64,000 nt of DNA from contig NZ_CP003915.1 in NCBI RefSeq assembly GCF_000521505.1, forward strand, positions 3,906,001 to 3,970,000, read 5' to 3'. How positions within the stretch are numbered: the first letter of the stretch is position 1; every line of letters begins with the position of its first letter. The stretch is from Advenella mimigardefordensis DPN7 (lineage in GTDB: Bacteria; Pseudomonadota; Gammaproteobacteria; Burkholderiales; Burkholderiaceae_B). Position numbers and translations under genes: made by a program. Under the pieces are notes generated by a model, which saw nothing but the letters and a program-made list of their open reading frames with translations, had not been told where the DNA came from and made no database searches. Of the stretch, positions 17,250-25,112 are shown one piece after another.

Positions 17250-17804
17250 TTAGTTTGCCAGGCCGATGCTGAACGGAATGGGGTTACGCAAGGTGTTGGC
17301 GACGGGCGAGTAAAAATTCGCCTTTTGCACGATCTCATCCAGCTCTTCGCGCGACGCATCGCCTTCAACCAGGACCTTCACACGAATCTCCTGAAAGCCC
17401 ATTTGTGCGGGCTGCATAGGTGCACCACCCGCCCCCCAGGCTGCTGGATTGCCGATATCGGCTTCAAGGAAAATTTCCAGACGTGATAATTTGATTTGCT
17501 TCCACGTTGCCACGGCTGTGATACCTACAGCAAGGCAGCCACCAAGGCCAGAGAGCACAATTTCACCGGGCGCCGGTGCCGTATCTTCACCGAACAAATG
17601 CAGCGGTTCATCTACAACGACAGGTGTATGATCACCCACATAACTGAGGGACCGATACATACCCTGCATAACGGTATGCACCTTATTGGTACCGCGAGAA
17701 CCAGGGTTATTGCGACCTTTTTCAGCGAAACCCATCAGCCCCTCACGGTCGATGGGCTTTAAATAGGCGGTCACGGTTTTTTCAGCAACAGTATTTTCAG
17801 ACAT
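17250..17804 (-). CDS. OsmC-family protein
   Basis: 184 residues from the ATG at 17804, preceded by GTGGAGA; an upstream GTG-like extension to 17870 would overlap the -24/-12 promoter. The family hallmarks are present: GGCLAVGITAVATWKQIKLSRLEI with the reactive Cys near residue 106, and a second segment around KVLVEGDASREELDEIVQKA. The second Cys seen in peroxide-reducing OsmC/Ohr is replaced in NFYSPVANTL, where Cys is usual, so classical thiol peroxidase activity is doubtful. It is the first gene of the operon and may handle a reactive intermediate. Confidence 0.85.
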   Translation of the reverse strand: MSENTVAEKTVTAYLKPIDREGLMGFAEKGRNNPGSRGTNKVHTVMQGMYRSLSYVGDHTPVVVDEPLHLFGEDTAPAPGEIVLSGLGGCLAVGITAVATWKQIKLSRLEIFLEADIGNPAAWGAGGAPMQPAQMGFQEIRVKVLVEGDASREELDEIVQKANFYSPVANTLRNPIPFSIGLAN

Positions 17805-17854
17805 TACATTCTCCACTTGGCAATCCACCTGAACATGGTGGTACTTATGCCAAA

Positions 17855-17870
17855 GCAAAATGCATGCCAA
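17855..17870 (-). promoter_or_regulatory. Sigma-54 (-24/-12) promoter of the osmC-to-cynS operon
   Basis: On the minus strand TTGGCATGCATTTTGC matches TGGCAC-N5-TTGC with the required ten bases between GG and GC. Transcription would start near 17843, about 39 bases before the OsmC start at 17804. A sigma-54 activator gene lies at the far end of the operon. Confidence 0.7.
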
Positions 17871-17955
17871 TTAATTAATATTATTCATTATCAAATACTT
17901 GGGATTTTTACGACAGGTGTGCCGCGTTCGGGAGGGGGTATAGGACGGTGGGCGA

Positions 17956-17981
17956 TGTCGACATTGTTAACAATGTCGACA
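17956..17981. promoter_or_regulatory. 26-bp perfect palindrome, likely upstream activator site
   Basis: The arms TGTCGACATTGTT and its complement give an uninterrupted 26-bp palindrome centred at 17968.5. A further CAATGTCGACAATG-like half overlaps its right side. It lies about 110 bases upstream of the -24/-12 promoter, the usual distance for an enhancer-binding protein site. It is therefore the best candidate target of the activator encoded at 9326-10942. Confidence 0.65.
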
Positions 17982-18031
17982 ATGTGCGGGGTGTGCGGTT
18001 TTGTGAGGGTTATGAGGTAGATCCTCCCCTG

Positions 18032-18508
18032 TTATTCCTTCGCGGGAGTCAGGAAGCAATACTGTTTTTCTCTGAACTGCATCGCCAGATACACGCACTC
18101 ATCCCAATTTTCCGTTAAACAGACATGCTCTGGCTGCGCCATCTCCTGCATGCTGCACTTCTCATCCTTACAAATTTGGGTATATACCTTTCCGCTCCTG
18201 AAGTGCCCGACTGCAATGACCGTCTGATTCCTGGGAAGATCAAGCGCTGCCAATGCATCGATCATTTTCTGCTGCTGCGCGCGCGTGCCGGATAACGGTG
18301 GCTGTGAAAGGGTCATCTTTCCGGCCTCCAGCATAATCTTCATATACTCGTTGAATTGAGCGCCAGAGCATGTCAACTGCTTGTTTTCTGATACCAAAGC
18401 ATTGTCAGCATCACGTTGCAGCATACGAGATTTGTAAAAAAATGCCGATATCACGAGTAATAACAACGCAATAAGGGGAATGATGTAGCTCTTTTTCATT
18501 GATTTCAT
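18032..18508 (-). CDS. Hypothetical membrane-anchored protein
   Basis: 158 residues; start at 18508 or at the second Met (18499). Residues 8-24 form a single N-terminal membrane helix, leaving a mostly extracytoplasmic domain with several Cys (QLTCSGAQ, QICKDEKC, HVCLTENWDECVY), which may form disulfides. No family recognised. It starts one base after the LysR stop, so the two may be one transcript. Confidence 0.65.
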   Translation of the reverse strand: MKSMKKSYIIPLIALLLLVISAFFYKSRMLQRDADNALVSENKQLTCSGAQFNEYMKIMLEAGKMTLSQPPLSGTRAQQQKMIDALAALDLPRNQTVIAVGHFRSGKVYTQICKDEKCSMQEMAQPEHVCLTENWDECVYLAMQFREKQYCFLTPAKE

Positions 18509-19417
18509 CTACGTATTTATTTTTACTGCTTGTCCAACAGAAGACGCCTCTATGTTTTCACAACACGCGATCAACAATTCGGTCAGCACGCGCACCTTCC
18601 TGGACGGATGCCGACCTGGCGGGCGAATAACATACGCCCCGGCCGGTGGTGGTGGAAATCGCGTCATGATGGGAACCAGTGCGCCCGAGGCTACATATGG
18701 ATTGGTCACGGCATCGGGCAGCCAGGCAACGCCTACGCCCTCTAATGCCGCGGCAACCAGCGCGGTAGCGTTGTCGGCCTTAAACCGCCCCTGAGGGTGC
18801 ACCGTAATGATCTTCTCCCCATCCAGAAACTGCCACGCTTCACCGCCCTGCATCAGCGCCTGATGTTCGATCAGCGCATCCGGCGCCTCCGGTGCGCCAT
18901 GCGCTCTAATGTAATCGGGACTGGCCACCAGCTTGCCGTAAATGGGCCCGACACGCCTGGCTATCAGGTCCGAATCCTGCAGGTAGCGGATACGGATCGC
19001 GCAATCAAACCCCTCTGCGACCATATCGACAAAGCGATCGCTATAGGACGCATGCACATGCAATTGCGGATGTAATCGCGCCATTTGCGCGAGCACAGGA
19101 GCCAGATGCGTGGTCCCAAAAGAAATCGGCACCGCAATACGCAGACGCCCGCAAAGTTCGCCCGAAGGCAGGATGGTTTCCCTGGCTGTATCAATCTCGG
19201 CGCAGGCTCTGGCCGCATAGTCACGAAAGATCGCACCAGCTTCGGTGAGCGCTGCACCTCGTGTGGTGCGAGCCAGCAACTGCACACCCAGCTCGGCCTC
19301 CAGTCGCAACAGCCGCCGGCTCACGATCGATTTTGAAATCCCCAGGCGGCGCGCGGCAGGCGACACGCCCCCGGCATCGGCCACGTCCACAAACGTCTGC
19401 AGTTCTTTGATGTCCAT
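18509..19417 (-). CDS. LysR-family transcriptional regulator
   Basis: 302 residues from the ATG at 19417 with GAGGAA upstream; the longer frame to 19543 adds an implausible Arg-rich leader. Residues 1-60 are the LysR winged HTH (LQTFVDVADAGGVSPAARRLGISKSIVSRRLLRLEA). The rest is the two-lobed effector domain. It is divergent from the isochorismatase-like hydrolase at 19561, separated by 143 bases, and probably controls it. Confidence 0.92.
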   Translation of the reverse strand: MDIKELQTFVDVADAGGVSPAARRLGISKSIVSRRLLRLEAELGVQLLARTTRGAALTEAGAIFRDYAARACAEIDTARETILPSGELCGRLRIAVPISFGTTHLAPVLAQMARLHPQLHVHASYSDRFVDMVAEGFDCAIRIRYLQDSDLIARRVGPIYGKLVASPDYIRAHGAPEAPDALIEHQALMQGGEAWQFLDGEKIITVHPQGRFKADNATALVAAALEGVGVAWLPDAVTNPYVASGALVPIMTRFPPPPAGAYVIRPPGRHPSRKVRVLTELLIACCENIEASSVGQAVKINT

Positions 19418-19560
19418 GTCAGCGTTCCTCTTTTCGCGACACAGTGTAGCACGAGGCATGGCTACCGTAGCGCGGGCAGCAATGCCAGAATGCCTGCAGG
19501 CAGTGTCACTCGCGGCACACGCCTTTTGATTCGAACTTCTCACACATAAAGGACAGACTT

Positions 19561-20214
19561 ATGACATTCCGCAACGGCCTGGACTCGCTACTTCGTCCCG
19601 AAGACTCGGTGCTGGTTCTGATTGACCACCAGGCTTATCAACTCGCCAACCTGAACAGCCACGACCCGCAAATGGTGGTGAACAACACCACCGCACTGGC
19701 CAAACTGGCAAAAGCTTTCAACGTTCCCACCATACTTACAAGTGTGATCGCTGCACGTGGTGGACTGCTCTTTAAGCAAATCACAGATGTATTTCCGGAT
19801 CAGGAAGTGATTGATCGCACCTGGGTTAACACCTGGCAGGACGAAAAGGTGGTAGATGCCGTCAAGGCCACCGGCCGCAAGCAACTGATCATCGCCGGCC
19901 TGTGGACAGAAGTCTGCGTCGCCATGCCTGTCATTCAGGCGGCAGGTGAAGGCTGGGACGTGACCGTGATCACCGACGCATCGGGTGGGATTTCCAAAGA
20001 ATCTCACGAAGTGGCTGTGCAGCGCATGATTGCCGCCGGCGCGAACGTGATGACGGTTATGGCCATCGCTGGCGAATGGCAACGCGACTGGGCTCGTACC
20101 GAGCATGTTGAAGCACTCACTGAAATTCTTATCGACCACTTCAGTGGTAGCGGCATTGCGTATCTATGGGAGCAGCAGCTGCTTAACACGCCGTCGCCGA
20201 AAAACGCAGATTAA
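19561..20214 (+). CDS. Isochorismatase-like cysteine hydrolase (YcaC type)
   Basis: 217 residues with AAAGGA before the ATG. VLVLIDHQAY gives the catalytic Asp22, and GLWTEVCVAMP gives the nucleophilic Cys119 with the family's cis-peptide region before it. It resembles YcaC, whose natural substrate is not settled. Probably cytoplasmic and oligomeric. The divergent LysR gene is the likely regulator. Confidence 0.85.
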   Translation: MTFRNGLDSLLRPEDSVLVLIDHQAYQLANLNSHDPQMVVNNTTALAKLAKAFNVPTILTSVIAARGGLLFKQITDVFPDQEVIDRTWVNTWQDEKVVDAVKATGRKQLIIAGLWTEVCVAMPVIQAAGEGWDVTVITDASGGISKESHEVAVQRMIAAGANVMTVMAIAGEWQRDWARTEHVEALTEILIDHFSGSGIAYLWEQQLLNTPSPKNAD

Positions 20215-21312
20215 TTGTAGTCGGCCGGCTTCGCAACGCCTGGATGCTTATTCATGTACTGGCTCGCTTAATGCCAGGCTGGCATCAGCATGCTTATTAT
20301 TGTATGCCCAGGTCAAGCGGGCGTTGCACCGTATCCTGAGGAGTATAAATACTTCTTTTGGTCGATCATAAATCGATTATGGTCGACCAAAATCTATCTG
20401 TTAAAGCTTACCCAAAAATATCGCCACTGCCTATGAGATCCCCAATAATAGGGAGCCCGTCTAAAATGCTAAAAATCGAATCAAGAAGGCCGGAAATCAA
20501 ATCCATTATTTTCTCCAATCGGTTAGTAGGTATTAATTGGTAAAAAGGTGTTTCTTAAATACACCCGGGTTAACTGTATGTTACTCGTCGCCCCTTTGTA
20601 CACTGAAACCACGTAAGCAATTGTATTTTTTATTTCATTTGAAATAATAGTAGGGTTTGATTGGTTGATAACAGCCTTCATAAGAAAAACCAGGAAGATC
20701 GATTTGACGTGGCCTACAGCATAGAAGCCCACAGATTACCTGTTCAGTTTTTCATATTGTTCAATTCGTTACACTATTTTTTAATATTTTGTTAATGACG
20801 ACTTTATGACGTTGCATTAATGAGGACCGTTCCCTGAGAGGCTAAAAAACACAAACCCTACGCAAGCCATACATAGCCACAGTTGCAATTTATTTCCCGT
20901 CGCAAACTATAATTACATATGGCATAATTATCCTCATCGGCTCTTTCCATGCCAGAGCCTTCATATCATATGGCCATTGAAAAAGCAGCCGATTGATATC
21001 TTCAATATCCGCAGGTCTGATGAGCATGGTACTCGAAGTGGGGACGAACAGAAACCATGTTGACCGATGCCATTATGTCCAATACCAGGCGGCGCGACTG
21101 CAATAGCAGGCACGCACCTTTCTCTCGCATACTCAGCCTCCGCGGTAACTGCATCCAGATATGCGCCAGCCGCGAAGCCCCGGCCAATACGCTGAAAATC
21201 GAGACCGTTCCATACGCTGAACACCCCGCTCTATCCAATACAACGCTACACAATCATCAAGGTTCTACCTACACCCCCTAACATCCGCCAGCACACTGAG
21301 GAGACACTGGTC
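20215..21312. other. Gene-poor stretch of about 1.1 kb
   Basis: No convincing gene. Only short frames (up to 88 codons) without good ribosome sites or recognisable products are present, and the DNA is more AT-rich than either side. It contains a 37-base imperfect palindrome at 20356-20392 and, near the right end, must hold the promoter of the sulfatase gene. It may be an eroded gene or a remnant of an insertion. Confidence 0.5.
20356..20392. promoter_or_regulatory. 37-base imperfect palindrome
   Basis: TTTTGGTCGA at the left and TCGACCAAAA at the right are exact inverted copies, around a centre containing AAATCGATTAT. The arms are typical of a dimeric regulator site or a small hairpin. No adjacent gene start explains it. 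Confidence 0.4.
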
Positions 21313-22983
21313 ATGGCAGCGAACAATGGGCAGTTTAATTTCTTGATTATTACCACAGACGAAGAACGCTATCCGCCAGTATATGAAGACGAAAGCATCG
21401 CGCAGTTTCGCCGGGACTACCTGCACGGCATGACCGCCCTGCGTGAAAACAGCCTGGAGCTGCACCGGCATTACACCGCCAGCACCGCCTGTAGCCCCAG
21501 CCGGACCAGTATCTACACCGGCCAATACCCTTCCCTGCACGGAGTTACCCAAACCTCGGGCATGGCCAAAGAGTGGTATGACCCCAGCATGTTCTACCTG
21601 GATCCCAACACTGTCCCCACCATGGGCGACTATTTTCGCGCCGGGGGTTATCGTACCTTCTACCGCGGCAAATGGCATTTATCACACCCGGACATCATTC
21701 TGCCCGGCAGTGTGAATACGATGATGAGCACCAATAAAGACGGCACACCCATACCGCGTGCAGAACAGTTATATACCGCTGCCAATAAACTGAACGAATA
21801 CGGCTTCGACGGCTGGATAGGCCCCGACCCGCATGGCGCTGACCCCGCTAACGCAGGCATCAACCGCGACCCCGGTTTCGCCAATCAGGTTATCAGCCTG
21901 CTGGACGCACTGGAAAATGACAGCAACAACCAGCCCTGGCTTACCGTAGCCTCATTCACCAACCCACATGACATCGTCTTCTTTGGCACGCCATGGCTGT
22001 CCTTCGGCTACAAATATGATTTCCCGGACTTCATCAAAAACCTGAACCTGCCACTGCCGCCGACCCGCTGCGAAGACCTGTCCACCAAACCTCGCGCGCA
22101 GAAAGATTATGCAGAAAAATACGGCGAAATGTTCTTCCGTAATCCGACCATTCCGCAGTACTACCAGATGTATTACTACCTGCAATACGTCGTCGACCAG
22201 GAAATTCTCAAGGTATACCAAAGACTGCGCAACAGCCGATTCTTCCAGAACACAATTGTCATTTACACGTCCGATCACGGCGACATGCTGGGCGCGCACG
22301 GCGGCATGCACCAGAAATGGTACAACGCCTACGAAGAATCCCTGCATATTCCATTCATCATATCCAACCCGACCCTGTTCAACGGCAAGCAACACAGCCA
22401 TGCGCTCAGCAGCCATGTCGACATCCTTCCCACCCTCATGGGTCTGGCCGGCATCAGCCAGGAAGACGCCGCCAACGAACTCAAACCGAGTCATTCCGAA
22501 GTGCATCCGCTGGTGGGCGCAGATCTGTCCGAGCTGGTTCGCAACAGCGGCACCGGCGGCTATAGTGATAGCGCCTTGTATTTCATGACCGATGACGAAG
22601 TAAGCGAAGGCCTGACCGACGTCAACCCGCGCGACCACCCATATTCGCCCATCGCCGAGCCCAGCCACATTGAAACTATTATCACCCGCCTGCCCGATGA
22701 AAATGGTGAGCAACAGATATGGAAATATTCGCGCTACTACAGCAACCCGAAATTCTGGGGGGGCGCGAGCAATCCGGATCAAAGCATCACCCTGCAGCCA
22801 GAAGGTGGCCCCGCCGAATTCGAACTGTATAACCTGAGCGAGGATCCGCTGGAAAAGACGAACCTGGCCGCCGGCTGTGGGCAAAACTCAGCAACCGACA
22901 GTGTGATGAAGACATTACAGGCGCTGATGATGCAGCAGCGACGCAAAAAACGGTTGCGGCCAACGGGGCAGGTGGTGGATTAA
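21313..22983 (+). CDS. Type I sulfatase family protein
   Basis: 556 residues with GAGGAGAC before the ATG. The sulfatase signature is clear: TACSPSRTSIYTGQYPS gives C60-S-P-S-R64, the site that is normally oxidised to formylglycine. Metal ligands appear in the N-terminal LIITTDEE and in YTSDHGDMLGAHGGMHQK. No signal peptide is seen, so it is probably cytoplasmic, as is choline-sulfatase. It hydrolyses a sulfate ester or possibly a phosphonate monoester; the exact substrate is not readable. It converges on an AraC regulator gene. Confidence 0.9.
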   Translation: MAANNGQFNFLIITTDEERYPPVYEDESIAQFRRDYLHGMTALRENSLELHRHYTASTACSPSRTSIYTGQYPSLHGVTQTSGMAKEWYDPSMFYLDPNTVPTMGDYFRAGGYRTFYRGKWHLSHPDIILPGSVNTMMSTNKDGTPIPRAEQLYTAANKLNEYGFDGWIGPDPHGADPANAGINRDPGFANQVISLLDALENDSNNQPWLTVASFTNPHDIVFFGTPWLSFGYKYDFPDFIKNLNLPLPPTRCEDLSTKPRAQKDYAEKYGEMFFRNPTIPQYYQMYYYLQYVVDQEILKVYQRLRNSRFFQNTIVIYTSDHGDMLGAHGGMHQKWYNAYEESLHIPFIISNPTLFNGKQHSHALSSHVDILPTLMGLAGISQEDAANELKPSHSEVHPLVGADLSELVRNSGTGGYSDSALYFMTDDEVSEGLTDVNPRDHPYSPIAEPSHIETIITRLPDENGEQQIWKYSRYYSNPKFWGGASNPDQSITLQPEGGPAEFELYNLSEDPLEKTNLAAGCGQNSATDSVMKTLQALMMQQRRKKRLRPTGQVVD

Positions 22984-23039
22984 TATATCTTCAATAACCA
23001 GTGAGAGGTTTTTTATAGTCGGTTGCGTGCTGAGTGGTT

Positions 23040-23990
23040 TTACTTACGGCGCCCTAACGAGGAAGGCGCTACGCCGAACCGCCCTCGAAACGCCCTGCTG
23101 AAATGGGAAACGTCCTTGAAGCCGCAGCTCATCGCCACGTCAGTGATGCGCACAACCGTTGCCTCGCTAAGCATCCGGTAGCTTGCCGTCAGTCGCTGTT
23201 CCCACAGCCATTGGATTGGCGTTGCCCCTTCGCGGGCAAATAGACGGTGCAGCGTGCGGGGTGCCATGGATGTCCCCCTTGCGATCGTGTCTATGTCGAT
23301 CTCGCAGTCATGTATGCGAGCGAGCATATATTCCTTAACTTGGTACAGCCTGTTTTCCAGGAGCGCGACAGATTCCAGGCCAGCCTCGGCCTCCAGCATA
23401 GTCGATATGATGTCCAGGGTGGAAGCACTCAGTCGTCTATCGGTCGCATCCCCTGCCGTATCCTCTATCGATTCATCGATAGCAAATAACTGCCGCAAGA
23501 ATGTTCCTGTAATCGGCCCCATTCGCGAGCTGGCAGCAATCCTTCGGGCCGCCATGCTTTGGGCAGCCGGCAAACGGCAAGTCAGCAAAGGACGGGGAAT
23601 CATCACCATCGCCGCTTGGGATACCTGTCCCAGTTCAAGTTCGAACGGGCGCGACTGATCTTGCAATACCATGTCTCCGCCCTTCAGACCGGCATATCTG
23701 CCCTCCTGCTGCAGTCCGGCCGTTCCTTCAAGCATTAACCAAAACATGAAGTAGTCGCGCTGATCTTTACGAATCTCGGTGGGACGCCTTACTACGCGAA
23801 TAACCTCGTTGTTTCGTGTCGCAGACCATATGCTGCATAATGCCAATGCCCCTAACTGTCTGATCGTGACGCGCGCCCGAAAATGACGGTCTGCGGCCTT
23901 GCTGCACTCTGTAAGCGAGAACTGCCGGCACGTAACGTAGTGCCAGTGATCAAAACTGTCTCCCGGTTTAACTGCTGTGATCGCCTTCAT
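23040..23990 (-). CDS. AraC-family transcriptional regulator
   Basis: 316 residues if started at the ATG at 23990 (24002 is possible). An N-terminal AraC-binding-like domain (HWHYVTCRQFSLTECS, DYFMFWLMLEG) is followed by a C-terminal double HTH (RGTSMAPRTLHRLFAREGATPIQWLWEQRL and VAMSCGFKDVSHFSRAFRGRFG). It sits between the sulfatase, on which it converges, and the divergent hydrolase/amidase genes, which are its likely targets. Confidence 0.9.
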   Translation of the reverse strand: MKAITAVKPGDSFDHWHYVTCRQFSLTECSKAADRHFRARVTIRQLGALALCSIWSATRNNEVIRVVRRPTEIRKDQRDYFMFWLMLEGTAGLQQEGRYAGLKGGDMVLQDQSRPFELELGQVSQAAMVMIPRPLLTCRLPAAQSMAARRIAASSRMGPITGTFLRQLFAIDESIEDTAGDATDRRLSASTLDIISTMLEAEAGLESVALLENRLYQVKEYMLARIHDCEIDIDTIARGTSMAPRTLHRLFAREGATPIQWLWEQRLTASYRMLSEATVVRITDVAMSCGFKDVSHFSRAFRGRFGVAPSSLGRRK

Positions 23991-24322
23991 GTTCCCGCCC
24001 ATGTCTCCAGTCAGTGCATCACCGGAAAATTGTTTTCTGCGCAAAGCTTAAGTCCGGTTACTGAAACCCGTCAAGCGCTTTATGGTGCACAATGATCCAT
24101 ACAACTGCCCATAGAGCTGTCCATAGAACTGCCCATAAACTGGCCTACCATGCTGTCCTTGCCGCCGTGCGTGGCACGCCCAAGCCAAAAATATAGTGAA
24201 ACTGGCACGCCAGGCAAAGCAACTGAATCCTATACCTTCTAATCTGTAGATATCTACGATACGAATCACGGCTACGCGAGAGGCAGCGCAATCAGTGATG
24301 ACACAAACCCGAGGAGAATACC
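23991..24322. other. Divergent promoter region of AraC and hydrolase genes
   Basis: 332 bases. It holds three 12-bp tandem repeats (24105-24140), a perfect palindrome GTAGATATCTAC (24246-24257), and GAGGAGA before the hydrolase start. These are plausible regulator sites for the AraC protein. Confidence 0.5.
24105..24140. repeat. Three tandem 12-bp repeats in a regulatory region
   Basis: CTGCCCATAGAG, CTGTCCATAGAA and CTGCCCATAAAC in immediate succession, with a weaker GATCCATACAA just before. The spacing of 12 is close to one helical turn, consistent with repeated AraC contacts. Confidence 0.6.
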
Positions 24323-24985
24323 ATGCCAATTGTGATTGATCAGATGAATCCGGAAACGACGGCGTTGATTGTGGTTGACATGCAGAACGATTTCATCGCA
24401 CCGGGAGCGCCGCTGGAAACGCGCATGGGGACTGAGTTAGTGCCCAGGCTGAAGAAACTGATTGATCACGCCCGTAATAGCGGCATGAGCGTGATCTTCA
24501 CCACGCATGCACACCGCCGCAACGGCTGCGACATGGGCCTGTTCGGCGAGATCCACCCACCGATCCAGGATCGTATCGGCTTGGTGGACGATAGCCCAGG
24601 CATTGACATCTACCCAGACGTCGCACCGCAGGGCGACGAAGTCGTGATAAAGAAGCATCGCTATAGTGCCTTCTTTGGCACCGATCTGGATATCATTCTG
24701 CGCACGGGAAAGATTGAGACCGTCATTGTTACCGGCGTGACCACCGAGAATTGCTGCCACGCCACTGCCCGTGACGCCATGTTCAATGGCTATCGCGTCG
24801 CATTCATTTCAGATGCTACTGGAACCTACGACTACCCTGATGTCGGCTTCGGTGCCATTGCCGCGCAGGAGGTGCATCGGGTAACACTCAGTGTTCTGGG
24901 CGTATCCACGGCACATGTGATGACAACGGACGAACTGATCAACAAAACGGCTCTGAGCGCAGCCGATCACACCGTCGTTAAATAG
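24323..24985 (+). CDS. Isochorismatase-family amidohydrolase
   Basis: 220 residues with GAGGAG before the ATG. The catalytic triad is visible: Asp19 (LIVVDMQNDF), Lys111 (IKKHRYSAFFGTDL) and Cys144 (GVTTENCCHATARDA). The KHRYSAFFGTDLD pattern is shared with N-carbamoylsarcosine amidase, biuret hydrolase and related ureido enzymes. An amidase gene follows on the same strand, so a two-step amide or ureide breakdown is a reasonable inference. The substrate is unknown. Confidence 0.88.
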   Translation: MPIVIDQMNPETTALIVVDMQNDFIAPGAPLETRMGTELVPRLKKLIDHARNSGMSVIFTTHAHRRNGCDMGLFGEIHPPIQDRIGLVDDSPGIDIYPDVAPQGDEVVIKKHRYSAFFGTDLDIILRTGKIETVIVTGVTTENCCHATARDAMFNGYRVAFISDATGTYDYPDVGFGAIAAQEVHRVTLSVLGVSTAHVMTTDELINKTALSAADHTVVK

Positions 24986-25112
24986 CCCCTGTTTATCTCC
25001 TTTTGTAGCTACTATCAGCTATATTTAATATCCGTTTTAGCAGCGTGTTGTACTGCGCGTTGCTGTCGCTCGTTTTCCGAGTCCAAGTTTGACCTGAATA
25101 TGGGAATATTGC

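Noticed and set aside
20523..20732. 69-codon frame on the minus strand
   Set aside because: GTG start, no good ribosome site and no recognisable product; probably chance in AT-rich DNA.
21952..22884. 310-codon frame opposite the sulfatase
   Set aside because: It is the antisense shadow of a clear sulfatase with intact active-site motifs.
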